A stretch of 64,000 nucleotides of DNA, taken from contig CAISEB010000040.1 of assembly GCA_903884235.1 (NCBI GenBank), positions 1-64,000 on the forward strand, in the 5' to 3' direction. Position 1 is the first letter of the stretch; every line of letters begins with the position of its first letter. Position numbers and translations under genes: made by a program. The notes under the pieces are model-generated. The model had not been told where the DNA came from and searched no databases. It worked only from the letters and a program-made list of their open reading frames with translations. Shown here one piece after another: positions 16,939 to 28,664 of the stretch. The stretch comes from an uncultured Pseudomonadota bacterium (lineage in GTDB: Bacteria > Pseudomonadota > Gammaproteobacteria > Steroidobacterales > Steroidobacteraceae).

Positions 16939-17154
16939 GGTCAGGTATCGGATCCTCGAACCGGTCCGCCCGGGCGTACGACGCCCGCGCCCCGTGGGGC
17001 GGCAGGCTGGCTCGCGGTCGCGGTCGTCGGCGGGGTCATCGCGGGGCTCGTGCGGGATCAATCCCCGCTCCGGACACGGACCCGCTAACGATGGCGGAGT
17101 TCCCCATCATAGCGGATCCCGGCCCCGCCCCGATCCTGCGTCCGGACAGGACTC

Positions 17155-17190
17155 TTGGCGTCGGCGGGTAATAGGACTAAAATAGTACTG
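17155..17190 (+). promoter_or_regulatory. suf operon promoter with IscR/Rrf2-type operator
   Basis: TTGGCG (17155-17160), exactly 17 bases, then TAAAAT (17178-17183), a well-spaced sigma-70 promoter. Overlapping the -10 is GACTAAAATAGT (17175-17186), which matches the core of the type 1 IscR site. The first product of the operon is an Rrf2 regulator, so autorepression by the Fe-S form is the natural reading (inference). Confidence 0.75.
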
Positions 17191-17210
17191 AATCTAGAGG
17201 CGCCGTGCAC

Positions 17211-17684
17211 ATGCTTCGCATCAGCAAGCTCACCGACTACGCGACGGTCCTGCTCGCCCACCTCGCCGAGGAGGGCGCCGGGCAGCGGACGGCCGTGGAA
17301 CTTGCGGACACCTCCGGGATTGGCCTGCCCACGGTCAGCAAGGTCCTGAAGGAGTTGCAGCGGGCCGGGCTCGTCGTCTCCACGCGCGGCGCCCGCGGCG
17401 GCTATGCCCTCGCCCGCCCCGCGGACGAGATCAGTGCCGCGGACATCCTCGGCGCCGTCGAGGGCCCCCTCGGCCTTACCGAATGCGCCACCCACCCCGG
17501 GCAGTGCGGCCTGGAGCCGAGCTGCCGGGTCGGGCGCAGCTGGCAGCGCGTCAACCTCGCCATCGAGCGCGCCCTGACCGACGTCAAGCTGACCCACCTC
17601 ACCGGCCGCGACGGACCCGCGGTCCCCGTCCCGGATCTCGCGATCGCCCTCGGCAGCCGGCCGGGCGTGCGCGTCCGCGCCTGA
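17211..17684 (+). CDS. sufR: SUF operon Rrf2-family Fe-S regulator
   Basis: A 157-residue Rrf2 winged-helix protein. The DNA-binding part is residues 1-70 ([20 protein letters not shown], then [15 protein letters not shown]). Three cysteines at C92, C99 and C105 closely match the [2Fe-2S] ligands of IscR (92, 98, 104), so it probably senses Fe-S status. It heads the suf operon as in Xanthomonas (TIGR02944-type regulator). ATG 17211 is chosen over GTG 17205: AGAGG ends ten bases before the ATG, and the family begins [10 protein letters not shown]. The symbol follows function and differs from cyanobacterial SufR, which is a different family. Confidence 0.9.
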   Translation: MLRISKLTDYATVLLAHLAEEGAGQRTAVELADTSGIGLPTVSKVLKELQRAGLVVSTRGARGGYALARPADEISAADILGAVEGPLGLTECATHPGQCGLEPSCRVGRSWQRVNLAIERALTDVKLTHLTGRDGPAVPVPDLAIALGSRPGVRVRA

Positions 17685-17692
17685 GCACACCC

Positions 17693-19141
<1,449 letters not shown>

Positions 19142-19157
19142 ATCCAGGCATATCCCC

Positions 19158-19936
<779 letters not shown>

Positions 19937-19940
<4 letters not shown>

Positions 19941-21232
19941 GCGCACGCCCGGACGCGCCGTCGGCGCTCGCGCGCCTCGAGGCCTCCCTGCCCGGACTGC
20001 CGGGCGGCGCGGACTGGCTTGCCTGGCGCCGCGCGGCGCTTGCGGCGCTCGCCTCGGTCGGCCTGCCGACGCCGCGCGATGACGCGTGGAAGTACACGAA
20101 CCTGCGCCTGCTCGAGCGGCGCGACCTGGCGCCGGCCACGGCGCAGCTGCTGCCGACAAGCGCGCTCGAGGCACTCCCGACGCCGACCGGTCCGCGGCTG
20201 GTCTTCGTCGACGGGCGGTTCCACGCCGGGCTCTCGGCGAGTGCGCTGCCGGAGGGCGTCACGCTCGCGCTCGCCGCGCCCGCGATCCCGCCACCGGCCA
20301 CCACCGCGGCCGCCGGAATCGCCGTGGAGGACCGGATCCGCACGCTCAATGCGCTGCTCGGTCGGGGCGCAGACCATCTCGTCATTGCGCGCGGCGGCAC
20401 GCCGGGACACACCCTCGAGATCGTGCACGTCGCCACCGGTGGCGGCGCCTACCCGCACGTCGCACTCGACCTCGGCAACGGCGCATCGCTGGACCTGCTC
20501 GAGTACCAGATCGGCCCGCAGCAGGGCGATGCGTTCGTGGCGAAGGTCACGGACGCCACGCTTGCCGCCGGGGCGCGCCTGGCACATACGACCATCCAGC
20601 TCACCGGTGACCGCACGGTGCTGCTGGACGACCTGCGGATCACTCTCTCCGCGGATGCGCATTACCAGCACCGGCTGGTCGCGCTCGGCGGCCAGGTGAC
20701 CCGCTTCGACCTCACCGTCACGCTGCTCGCGCCCGGCGCCGAGGCGCACCTGGCCGGCCTGCTGTTCGCCGACGGCTCCCGCGAGCAGCACGTCCGCACG
20801 CTGGTCGACCATCGCGCGCCGCACGGCACCAGCGACCAGCTCTATCGCGGCGTCGCCGGTGGCCGCGGCCGTGGCAGCTACGACGGCAAGGTCGTCGTGC
20901 GCGAGGGTGCGGCGAAGACCTCGTCGCGCCAGTCGAGCCGCAACCTGCTGCTGGGCGCGGACGCGGCGATCGACACGCGACCGCAGCTCGAGATCAACGC
21001 CGACGACGTCAAGTGCGCCCACGGCGCGACGACCGGCACGCTGGATGAACACATGCTCTTCTACCTGCTGACCCGCGGCCTCGACCGCGAGACTGCGCGC
21101 GCGCTGCTGACCTACGCGTTCGTCGAGGACGTGCTCAAGCTGCTCGGCGACGGACCGGTGCGCCAGGCGGTCGAGTCGCGAGCGCTCGCCCGCCTGCCGG
21201 CGGCGGCGACGATCCGGGAGTTCGTGGCATGA
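19937..21232 (+). CDS. sufD: Fe-S assembly protein SufD
   Basis: A 431-residue SufB paralogue with the N-terminal helical segment (RDDAWKYTNLRLLERRDL) and the C-terminal beta-helix (YDGKVVVREGAAKTSSRQSS, CAHGATTGTLDEHMLFYL). It partners SufB and SufC. Start and stop each overlap the neighbouring genes by four bases, indicating coupled translation. Confidence 0.96.
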
Positions 21233-22473
21233 GCGCCGCACCCGCGCACCCCGTGCCGCTCGACATCGAGCGGCTGCGAGCGGACTTCCCGATCCTGTCG
21301 CAGCGGATCAATGGGCAGCCCCTCGCCTACCTCGACAACGGCGCATCGGCGCAGCGACCGCTCGCCGTGATCGAGGCGGAGCGCAACTACGCCGAGACGA
21401 TGCATGCCAACGTGCACCGTGGCGTGCATACGCTGTCGCAGCGCGCGACCGACGCGTTCGAGGCGGCCCGCGAGAGGGTCCGGCGCTTCATCCATGCCCG
21501 CTCCACGCGCGAGGTGATCTTCACCAAGGGCACGACCGAATCGATCAACCTGGTCGCGCACTCGTTCCTGCGCCCGCGGGTGAAACCCGGCGACGAAATC
21601 CTCATCACCTGGCTCGAACACCACGCGAACATCGTGCCGTGGCAGCTTGCGTGCGAAGCCACCGGGGCAGTACTGAAGGTCGCGCCGATCGACCGCAACG
21701 GCGAGCTCGACCTCGACGCGTTCCGCGCCCTGCTGTCGGATCGCACGCGCCTCGTGGCGACCGCCCATGTCTCGAACGCGCTCGGCACGGTGCTGCCGGT
21801 GCGCGAGATCGTCGCGCTGGCGCACGCGCGCGGCGTGCCCGTGCTGCTGGATGGCGCGCAGGCGATTCCCCACTTCGCGCTCGACGTGCAGGCACTCGAC
21901 TGCGACTTCTATGCGTTCTCCGGCCACAAGCTCTACGGCCCGGACGGTATCGGCGTGTTGTACGGGCGCGAATCGCTGCTCGAGTCGATGCCGCCCTGGC
22001 AGGGCGGCGGCGACATGATCCTGTCGGTGAGCTTCGCGGGCACGACCTACAACCAGCTGCCGTTCAAGTTCGAGGCGGGCACGCCGCACATGTCCGGTGC
22101 CGTCGGCCTCGCCGCCGCGATCGACTACGTCGACGCGATCGGACTCGATCGCATCGCTGCATGGGAGGCCGACCTGCTGCAGTACGCAACGACGAAGCTG
22201 GCCCAGATCGAGGACCTGCGGATCATCGGCACCGCCCGCGACAAGGCCAGCCTTGTCTCCTTCGTCGTCGCCGGCGTGCACCCGCACGACATCGGCACGA
22301 TCCTCGACCAGCACGGCATCGCGATCCGCACCGGCCACCACTGCGCGATGCCGGCGATCGAGTTCATGGGCGTGCCGGCAACCGCGCGCGCCTCGTTCGC
22401 CTTCTATAACACGCGCGCGGAAATCGACCGGCTGGCCGACGCCGTCCGCTCGGCGCGCGACATGTTCCGCTGA
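21229..22473 (+). CDS. sufS: Cysteine desulfurase SufS
   Basis: A 414-residue group II cysteine desulfurase producing protein persulfide for cluster assembly. The PLP lysine is K234 in SGHKLYGPDG and the catalytic cysteine is C372 in RTGHHCAMP. The length is typical. It hands sulfur to SufU, encoded next. There is no SufE in the operon, consistent with SufU being the acceptor. Confidence 0.96.
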   Translation: MSAAPAHPVPLDIERLRADFPILSQRINGQPLAYLDNGASAQRPLAVIEAERNYAETMHANVHRGVHTLSQRATDAFEAARERVRRFIHARSTREVIFTKGTTESINLVAHSFLRPRVKPGDEILITWLEHHANIVPWQLACEATGAVLKVAPIDRNGELDLDAFRALLSDRTRLVATAHVSNALGTVLPVREIVALAHARGVPVLLDGAQAIPHFALDVQALDCDFYAFSGHKLYGPDGIGVLYGRESLLESMPPWQGGGDMILSVSFAGTTYNQLPFKFEAGTPHMSGAVGLAAAIDYVDAIGLDRIAAWEADLLQYATTKLAQIEDLRIIGTARDKASLVSFVVAGVHPHDIGTILDQHGIAIRTGHHCAMPAIEFMGVPATARASFAFYNTRAEIDRLADAVRSARDMFR

Positions 22474-22483
22474 CAGGCTAGCC

Positions 22484-22927
22484 ATGGACCTCAAGGACCT
22501 CTCCCGCGACGTCATCCTCGACCACAACAAGCGGCCGCGGAATTTCGGTCGCCTCGAGCCGCCCGCGCACGAGGCGCGCGGCCATAATCCGCTGTGCGGC
22601 GACCAGCTGACCGTGTACGCGGTCCTCGAGGGCGACGTCGTCAAGGACGTGCGCTTCGACGGCAGCGGCTGCGCGATCTCGGTCGCCTCCGCCTCGCTGA
22701 TGACCGAGGCGGTCAAGGGCAAGACGCGGGCGGAGGCCGAGCACCTGTACGCGGCGATCCACGACCTGCTGACGCGCGCCGATGCGCCTTCCCTGCCTGA
22801 GCTTGGCAAGCTCGCCGCGCTCGGTGGCGTCCGTGAATTCCCGGCCCGCGTGAAGTGCGCGAGCCTGTGCTGGCACACGCTGCATGCGGCGCTCGAGGGC
22901 GCGGCCGCACCGGTGTCGACCGAATAA
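22484..22927 (+). CDS. sufU: SufU-type sulfur acceptor / NifU N-terminal domain protein
   Basis: A 147-residue IscU-fold protein. The metal/sulfur ligands are the cysteines in NPLCGDQ, GSGCAIS and the closing CASLCW. The 18-20 residue spacing insert before CASLC is typical of SufU rather than IscU. In Bacillus SufU is a zinc protein that accepts persulfide from SufS. The same SufS-SufU pairing occurs in Xanthomonas-like suf operons. It starts 11 bases after sufS. Confidence 0.93.
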   Translation: MDLKDLSRDVILDHNKRPRNFGRLEPPAHEARGHNPLCGDQLTVYAVLEGDVVKDVRFDGSGCAISVASASLMTEAVKGKTRAEAEHLYAAIHDLLTRADAPSLPELGKLAALGGVREFPARVKCASLCWHTLHAALEGAAAPVSTE

Positions 22928-22943
22928 CCACGCGAGCGAACAG

Positions 22944-23495
22944 ATGAGACACCAGGATAGAGACCCGTTCGTGGTCAGCGAGGACGTCAAGGCCGTGCTC
23001 GTGCCGGCCGGCATCGAGGTGAAGCTACGCGTCGGCAGCGTCGGCTACGTCACCCAGTCGCTCGGCGGCAGCTTCACGGTCTACGTGGAAGGGAACCTGT
23101 TCCGCATCGCAGGCGAAGATGCGGCCGCGATCGGCCGGGAACCGCCGAGCAAGATCGAGCTGCCACCCGACGCGACCGATGCCGATGTCGAGCGGCTCGC
23201 CTGGGAGCAGTTGAAGACCTGCTACGACCCGGAGATCCCGGTGAACATCGTCGACCTCGGCCTCATCTACTCCTGCGAGGTCAGCCGCCAGCCGGATGGC
23301 ACGCGCAGCGCCGCGGTCAAGCTGACGCTGACCGCGCCGGGCTGCGGCATGGGCGAGGTCCTCGTGCAGGACGCGAAGGACAAGCTGCTGCAGATCCCCA
23401 CCCTGGTGACCGCCGACGTCGAGCTCGTCTTCGACCCGCCGTGGGACCGGGAGATGATGTCCGAGGCGGCGCGCCTGCAGACGGGGATGATGTGA
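22944..23495 (+). CDS. sufT: Fe-S assembly accessory protein SufT (DUF59)
   Basis: A 183-residue protein. Residues 1-75 are the SufT-specific N-terminal region and residues about 80-175 a MIP18/DUF59 domain with DPEIPVNIVDLGLIY and the cysteine in TAPGCGMGEVL. SufT-like proteins assist maturation of Fe-S enzymes such as aconitase and lipoyl synthase. The start at ATG 22944 (MRHQDRDPFVVSED) agrees with the family. Its stop overlaps the GTG of the Rieske gene (GTGA). Confidence 0.92.
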   Translation: MRHQDRDPFVVSEDVKAVLVPAGIEVKLRVGSVGYVTQSLGGSFTVYVEGNLFRIAGEDAAAIGREPPSKIELPPDATDADVERLAWEQLKTCYDPEIPVNIVDLGLIYSCEVSRQPDGTRSAAVKLTLTAPGCGMGEVLVQDAKDKLLQIPTLVTADVELVFDPPWDREMMSEAARLQTGMM

Positions 23496-23827
23496 GCGCG
23501 GCCGCGCACGGCGACGGCCTCGATTGGATCGACGTCGCACCGGCCGATGACCTCGTCGGCGGCGGCCACCGTGTCTACGAGGCGGACGGCAGGTTCGTCG
23601 CGGTCTACGACGTCGGCGGCGACCTGTATGCGATCGAGGACGTCTGCCCGCACGACGGCAACCCGCTCGCCGACGGTCCCGTCGAAGGCCTCGAGGTCAT
23701 CTGCCCGCGACACGGGGCACGCTTCTGCCTGCGCACCGGCGCGGCGCTGTGCCCGCCCGCCTACGAGCCGGTGCAGACCTTCGCCGTCGAGCGCCGGGAT
23801 GGACGCCTGCGCATCGGGATCCGCTGA
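23492..23827 (+). CDS. Small Rieske [2Fe-2S] ferredoxin
   Basis: A 111-residue stand-alone Rieske protein resembling the ferredoxin component of dioxygenases (NirD/CarAc type). The ligands are in CPHDGNPLADG and CPRHGARFC (C-X-H and C-X2-H). The GTG at 23492 overlaps the sufT stop, so it is translationally coupled to the suf operon, an argument for a role as electron donor or test substrate in Fe-S assembly rather than in ring hydroxylation. No oxygenase or reductase gene is nearby. Confidence 0.9.
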   Translation: MSAAAHGDGLDWIDVAPADDLVGGGHRVYEADGRFVAVYDVGGDLYAIEDVCPHDGNPLADGPVEGLEVICPRHGARFCLRTGAALCPPAYEPVQTFAVERRDGRLRIGIR

Positions 23828-23842
23828 GCCCTGGAGGAGCGC

Positions 23843-24343
23843 GTGAAGGAACTGTGGATCCTCCGGCACGCCCACGCGGAACCCTACCGCGACGAGGCGA
23901 CTGACTTCGAGCGCCGGCTGGACAGCCGCGGCCAGGCGGAGGCCGCCGCGATCGGGCGCCTCTGCGCTGCGCTGCACCTCGACTTCGAATACATCGTCGC
24001 CAGCCCTGCAGCGCGCACCCTCGCGACCGCGAGGGCCGTCGCGAGCGGCATCGGTGCCGGCAAGCCGCAGTTCCTGGAGAACCCGGCGATCTACCTCGCC
24101 GATCGTCGCGCGCTCGCCGCCATCATCCGCGCGCTGCCAACCGGCTGCAGCCGTGCGCTGATCGTCGGCCACAATCCAGGCATCAGCCGGCTCGCGCACT
24201 GGGCGACCTCGGACGAGCGCATCGGGGAGCTTCGTCCCGCGACGCTCGTCGGCACCCGCGCCGACCTCGGCCAGTGGGCCGACGCCGGCGAGGGCCTGTT
24301 CGAGCGGCTGCGGATCCTGCGCCCCGAGGATGCCGCGCTCTAA
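23843..24343 (+). CDS. SixA-type phosphohistidine phosphatase
   Basis: A 166-residue histidine-phosphatase-superfamily protein. The RHAHAE motif at residues 8-13 contains the phospho-acceptor His. A second His is in IVGHNPGIS. SixA dephosphorylates HPt domains or the nitrogen PTS protein NPr in E. coli. It starts with GTG at 23843 behind GGAGGA. It may be the last gene of the suf transcript (16-base gap). Its stop overlaps the putA stop on the other strand. Confidence 0.85.
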   Translation: MKELWILRHAHAEPYRDEATDFERRLDSRGQAEAAAIGRLCAALHLDFEYIVASPAARTLATARAVASGIGAGKPQFLENPAIYLADRRALAAIIRALPTGCSRALIVGHNPGISRLAHWATSDERIGELRPATLVGTRADLGQWADAGEGLFERLRILRPEDAAL

Positions 24344-27300
24344 CCTCCGAGCGCGAGTAGCGAGGCGTTGCCGCCGACCGCCGCCGTGTTGATGGTCAGC
24401 GTCTGCTCGCTCGCGAAGCGATACAGGTAGTGCGGGCCGCCGGCCTTCGGCCCGGTGCCGGACAGGCCATTGCCGCCGAACGGCTGGACGCCGACCACGG
24501 CACCGATCATGTTGCGATTCACGTAGACGTTGCCAGCGCGCGCCCGCGAACGGATGCGCGCGACGGTCGAGTCGATGCGCGTATGGATTCCGAGCGTGAG
24601 GCCGTAGCCCGTGGCGTTGATGGCGTCGACGAGTGCGTCGAGCTCCTTCGCCTTCCAGCGCAGCACGTGCAGCACCGGGCCGAACACCTCGCGCTTCAGG
24701 ACCTCGAGCGAGGGGATCTCCACCGCGAGGGGCGCGCAATAGGTCCCCGTGGCGATGCCGGCGGGCAACGCGCCGCGGTGGGACCAGCTCGCACCCTTCA
24801 CGATGGCGGCGGCATGAGACTCGATGCTGGCCAGCGCCTCGGCATCGATGACGGGACCGACGTCCGTGTCGAGCAGTGCCGGATCACCGACCTTGAGCTC
24901 CTGCATCGCACCGGCGAGCAGCGTCTCGACCCGGTCGGCGATGTCCTCCTGCACGCACAGGATGCGCAGCGCCGAGCAACGCTGGCCGGCGCTGCCGAAG
25001 GCCGACATCACCGCATCGTTGACGACCTGCTCCGGCAGGGCCGAGCTGTCGACGATCATCGCGTTCTGCCCGCCCGTCTCGGCGATCAGCGTCGCGATGG
25101 GACCGGGCCGGTTGGCGAGCGCGCGCTGGATCGCGCTCGCGGTCTCGTTGGAACCCGTGAACGCAACACCGGCGACTCGCGGATCGGCGGTCAGCAGGGA
25201 GCCGACCTTCGCGCCATCCCCGGGCAGGAACTGCAGGACTGCGGCCGGCACGCCTGCGCCGTGCAACAGCTCCGTTGCCAGCATGGCGACCAGCGGCGTC
25301 TGCTCCGCCGGCTTCGCGAGCACGGTGTTGCCCGCCGCGAGCGCCGCGGCGACCTGGCCGGTATAGATCGCGAGCGGGAAGTTCCAGGGACTGATGCAGA
25401 CGAACACGCCCTTGCCGCGCAGCAACAGCTCGTTGCTCTCGCCCGTCGGTCCCGGCAGCGGCTGGCTGCGGCCGAAATCGAGCCTGGCGCGGTGCGCGTA
25501 GTAGCGCAGGAAGTCCACGGCCTCGCGGATCTCCGCGATGGCGTCGCCGAACGTCTTGCCGGCCTCCGCGACCAAAAGCGAGACGAACGCATCGCGCTCG
25601 CGCTCGAAGGCATCGGCGGCGCGTTCGAGCACCACCGCGCGATCGGCCGCCGCAACGCCATCCCAGCCCGGGAACGCCGCCGACGCCGCCGTAAGCGCGG
25701 CGCCGACCTCGTCCGCGGAGGCCGTGACGACGACGCCGACGACGCTGCCGTCACTCGGGCTCCGGACCGGCTCGCCGCGGGCGGCGAGGGCCGCCGCCTT
25801 CGGGCGTTCACGTCCGGCGACGAGCGGATACGCGACGCGGGCGGCGGCGCGCGCAGCGCTTACGCCATGCGCCAGCGTGGCGAGCGCCGCGCCATCGGCG
25901 AGGTTGAGGCCCTGGGAATTCGGGCGCTCGGTCCCGAAGATGCGCGCCGGCAGCGGAATGCGCGGATGGGGAATCGTCGCGAGGCCTTCCACGAAGGCGA
26001 CCGGATCGGCCGCGATCTCGCTCGCCGGCAGGCGCGCGTCGACGATGCGGTTCACGAACGAGGTATTCGCACCGTTCTCGAGCAGCCGTCGAACCAGGTA
26101 CGGGAGCAGGTCCTCGTGGGAGCCGACCGGCGCATAGACGCGGCACGGGGCGTTCTCGCGCGCGGGATCGGTGACGAGTCCATACAGCTCCTCGCCCATG
26201 CCATGCAGGCGCTGGAACTCGAATGCGCGGCCGCGCACGCGGGCCATGTGCAGGATGCTCGCGACCGTGTGCGCATTGTGCGTGGCGAACTGCGGGTAGA
26301 TCACGTCCGGCGCATCCAGCAGCAGGCTCGCGCAGGCAAGGTAGGCGACGTCCGTGCACTGCTTGCGGGTGAACACGGGGTATCCCGGGTGGCCACGCTC
26401 CTGGGCACGCTTGATCTCGCTGTCCCAGTACGCGCCCTTGACGAGGCGCACGTTGAGCCGACGGCCCGCGGCGCGGGCGCGGGTCACGAGCCAGCGGATC
26501 GAGTCCGGCGCGCGCTTCTGGTAGGACTGCACCGCGAGCCCGAACCCCTGCCAGCCGGCGAGCTCGGGCGCATCGAGCACCCGGCCGATCAGCTCCAGCG
26601 ACAGCTCGAGCCGCTCCGACTCCTCGGCGTCGACGGTCAGGGCGATGCCGGCGCGGGCCGCATGCACCGACAGGGCGATGAGCCGCGAGCCGAGCTCGGC
26701 ATGGACGCGCTCGGCGTTGGCGTATTCATAGCGCGGATGCAGTGCCGAGAGCTTCACCGAGATGCTCGGCAGCGCCTCCGGAGCGGTGTCGCGCTGCGCC
26801 CGGGCCACGCGTCCGAGCGCGTCGATGCCGGCGCTGTAGGCGTCGAAGTAGCGATCCGCATCCTTCATCGAGAGCGCCGCCTCGCCGAGCATGTCGAACG
26901 AGTAGCGGTAGCGGGCGTTCGCGCCCTCGGTCGCGCGGGTCATCGCCTCGTCGATCGTGCGGCCCATGACGAACTGGTGGCCGAGGATGCGCATCGCCTG
27001 GCGCATCGCGGTGCGCACCACCGGCTCGCCGACGCGGGCCACGAGATTGCGCACGAATCCGGCGGGATCGCGCTGCGTCGCGCCGTCCGGCTGCACGATG
27101 CGGCCGGTCAGCATCAGGCCCCAGGTCGAGGCATTGACGAACAGCGACCCGTTGTCGAGCAGGTGGGCGGCCCAGTCGCCCGCCTTGATCTTGTCCGCGA
27201 TCAGGCGATCCGCGGTGATCGCGTCCGGGATGCGCAAGAGCGCCTCGGCAAGGCACATCAGGATCACGCCTTCCTGGGAGCTGAGGTCGTACTCTCGTAG

Positions 27301-27519
27301 CAGCGCGTCCATCGCGCCCTTCTGCACCTGAGCGCCGCGCACGCCCTCGACGAGGGCGGCGGCATGTGCGGCGACCTCGGCACGCTCGCGCGGCTCGAGG
27401 CGCGCGAGCGGCAGCAGCTCGCGCAGCACGACGTCCTCGTCCGCCAGCCACAGACGATTGATCGCGGCGGCGTTCGGCCGCTCGAGGGACTCGCCAGCAG
27501 GACGAATGAACGCACTCAT
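24340..27519 (-). CDS. putA: Bifunctional proline dehydrogenase / glutamate-semialdehyde dehydrogenase
   Basis: A 1059-residue enzyme oxidising proline to glutamate. Residues about 80-480 are the FAD proline dehydrogenase barrel (ISVKLSALHPRYEYA, VRLVKGAYWDSEIKRA). Residues about 560-1040 are the NAD aldehyde dehydrogenase, with SPWNFPLAI, AETGGQNAM and the catalytic cysteine near residue 847 in GSAGQRCSALRIL. The N-terminal ribbon-helix-helix repressor domain of E. coli PutA (1320 residues) is missing, so it cannot autoregulate. The divergent Lrp-type gene presumably does this job. A GGAGGGGG ribosome-binding site precedes the ATG. Confidence 0.97.
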   Translation of the reverse strand: MSAFIRPAGESLERPNAAAINRLWLADEDVVLRELLPLARLEPRERAEVAAHAAALVEGVRGAQVQKGAMDALLREYDLSSQEGVILMCLAEALLRIPDAITADRLIADKIKAGDWAAHLLDNGSLFVNASTWGLMLTGRIVQPDGATQRDPAGFVRNLVARVGEPVVRTAMRQAMRILGHQFVMGRTIDEAMTRATEGANARYRYSFDMLGEAALSMKDADRYFDAYSAGIDALGRVARAQRDTAPEALPSISVKLSALHPRYEYANAERVHAELGSRLIALSVHAARAGIALTVDAEESERLELSLELIGRVLDAPELAGWQGFGLAVQSYQKRAPDSIRWLVTRARAAGRRLNVRLVKGAYWDSEIKRAQERGHPGYPVFTRKQCTDVAYLACASLLLDAPDVIYPQFATHNAHTVASILHMARVRGRAFEFQRLHGMGEELYGLVTDPARENAPCRVYAPVGSHEDLLPYLVRRLLENGANTSFVNRIVDARLPASEIAADPVAFVEGLATIPHPRIPLPARIFGTERPNSQGLNLADGAALATLAHGVSAARAAARVAYPLVAGRERPKAAALAARGEPVRSPSDGSVVGVVVTASADEVGAALTAASAAFPGWDGVAAADRAVVLERAADAFERERDAFVSLLVAEAGKTFGDAIAEIREAVDFLRYYAHRARLDFGRSQPLPGPTGESNELLLRGKGVFVCISPWNFPLAIYTGQVAAALAAGNTVLAKPAEQTPLVAMLATELLHGAGVPAAVLQFLPGDGAKVGSLLTADPRVAGVAFTGSNETASAIQRALANRPGPIATLIAETGGQNAMIVDSSALPEQVVNDAVMSAFGSAGQRCSALRILCVQEDIADRVETLLAGAMQELKVGDPALLDTDVGPVIDAEALASIESHAAAIVKGASWSHRGALPAGIATGTYCAPLAVEIPSLEVLKREVFGPVLHVLRWKAKELDALVDAINATGYGLTLGIHTRIDSTVARIRSRARAGNVYVNRNMIGAVVGVQPFGGNGLSGTGPKAGGPHYLYRFASEQTLTINTAAVGGNASLLALGG

Positions 27520-27618
27520 AGGACCCCCTCCATTGATCCATCTACTTTATTGAGTCCTGTGTAGACGCTTTCACTATTTTATGGCGTACTAAACAGACTA
27601 ATCATCTGGAGATGCCCG
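27520..27618. promoter_or_regulatory. Divergent putA / putR control region
   Basis: This 99-bp interval is clearly more AT-rich than its flanks (several A/T-only runs between 27541 and 27600), typical of Lrp-family target sites. I cannot pick unique -35/-10 pairs. TAAAAT on the minus strand near 27575-27580 is a reasonable putA -10. Confidence 0.5.
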
Positions 27619-28089
27619 ATGTCCACGGCTCTCGACCGCACCGACCGGCGTTTGCTGGCATTGCTGCAGGCGGACGGTCGCCTGTCGATTGCCGAGCTTG
27701 CACGCCAGGTGCACCTGAGCGCGACGCCGTGCCTCGAGCGGGTCCGCCGGCTGGAGCGGGACGGCTACATCCGCGGCTACGCCGCCGATCTCGACCCGGC
27801 GAAGCTCGGCGCCGGCCTGATCGCCTTCGTCGAAGTCCAGCTCGACCGGACGACGCCGGACGTGTTCAACCGCTTCCGGGACGGCGTGATTGGCCTAGAT
27901 CCGGTGCAGGAGTGCCACATGGTGGCGGGCGGCTTCGACTACCTGCTGAAGGTCCGCACGGCGGACATGGCCGGCTATCGCCGCTTCCTCGAGGAGCTCG
28001 CGGCACTCGCGGGGATCGAGCAGACGCACACCTACGTCGTCATGGAGGAAGTGAAGTCGACCCGCGCCATCGCGATCGACGAGCGCTGA
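27619..28089 (+). CDS. putR: Lrp/AsnC-family regulator, probable proline-utilisation activator
   Basis: A 156-residue protein with an N-terminal winged helix (LDRTDRRLLALLQADGRLSI ... CLERVRRLERDGYI) and C-terminal RAM ligand-binding domain (HMVAGGFDYLLKVRT). It is transcribed divergently from putA, the usual position of the proline-responsive Lrp-type activator (PutR/BkdR-like). The function is inferred from position and from the absence of a DNA-binding domain in PutA. Confidence 0.88.
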   Translation: MSTALDRTDRRLLALLQADGRLSIAELARQVHLSATPCLERVRRLERDGYIRGYAADLDPAKLGAGLIAFVEVQLDRTTPDVFNRFRDGVIGLDPVQECHMVAGGFDYLLKVRTADMAGYRRFLEELAALAGIEQTHTYVVMEEVKSTRAIAIDER

Positions 28090-28139
28090 CGCCCGGACCG
28101 GGTACGATCGGGCATCCCGACCGCCGCGCAGAGCACACC

Positions 28140-28547
28140 ATGGCACCCGATCCCCTCCGCGAGTGGCATCGCATCGTCGCGACCGGCGACGCCAGCGCCA
28201 TCCCCGCGCTGCTCGCCGCGGACGTCACGTTCCACTCGCCTGTTGTGCACACCCCGCAGCGCGGCGCGGCGGTCACGGCTGGATATCTCGGCGCGGCACT
28301 GCAGGTATTCTGCAACGACTCGTTCACCTACGTCCGCGAGTTTCGTGGCGATCGAAGCGCGGTGCTCGAGTTCGTGGTCCAGATCGATGGCATCTACGTC
28401 AACGGCGTCGACATGATCGCCTGGAACGAAGCCGGGCTCATCGCCGACTTCAAGGTCCTGCTGCGCCCGCTCAAGGCGGTCAACCTGATCCACGCGAAGA
28501 TGGGGGCCCTGCTCGCGGCGCAGCCCCGGCACGCGCCGCGCGCTTGA
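28140..28547 (+). CDS. NTF2-like (SnoaL) domain protein, function unknown
   Basis: A 135-residue single-domain protein with the NTF2/SnoaL cone fold pattern: N-terminal helix (PLREWHRIVATGDASAIPAL), then ADVTFHSPVVHTP, and strands such as VLEFVVQIDGIYVNGVDMIA. Such proteins include isomerases and small-ligand binders. There is no signal peptide. It lies 50 bases after putR and could share its transcript. I cannot assign a substrate. Confidence 0.75.
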   Translation: MAPDPLREWHRIVATGDASAIPALLAADVTFHSPVVHTPQRGAAVTAGYLGAALQVFCNDSFTYVREFRGDRSAVLEFVVQIDGIYVNGVDMIAWNEAGLIADFKVLLRPLKAVNLIHAKMGALLAAQPRHAPRA

Positions 28548-28586
28548 GTCGCGCCGAGCGCCGGTCGAAGCCGCGTACACAGCAGA

Positions 28587-28605
28587 TACTTTATGTTTCA
28601 AAGTA
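28587..28605. promoter_or_regulatory. Operator TACTTT-N7-AAAGTA over the -35 region
   Basis: A perfect 6-bp dyad ends two bases before the -35 hexamer of the next promoter. A second copy of the same palindrome (ACTTT-N7-AAAGT) occurs at 29698-29714 before the DUF4173 gene, and the winged-helix gene lies between them. Confidence 0.6.
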
Positions 28606-28606
28606 C

Positions 28607-28635
28607 TTGCACGGTGCGCCCGACGCTCCTACAAT
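28607..28635 (+). promoter_or_regulatory. Sigma-70 promoter of the membrane-protein / winged-helix unit
   Basis: TTGCAC (28607-28612), exactly 17 bases, TACAAT (28630-28635). The predicted start point near 28642 excludes translation starts upstream of it and supports the GTG at 28665. Confidence 0.75.
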
Positions 28636-28664
28636 CGAAGCACGGACCCTCGGAGCATCACCCC

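Noticed and set aside
24430-27300. A 956-codon open frame opposite putA
   Set aside because: It is fully antisense to a well-conserved gene, is Arg/Ala/Gly/His-rich as expected from high-GC shadow frames, and has no motif or ribosome-binding site.
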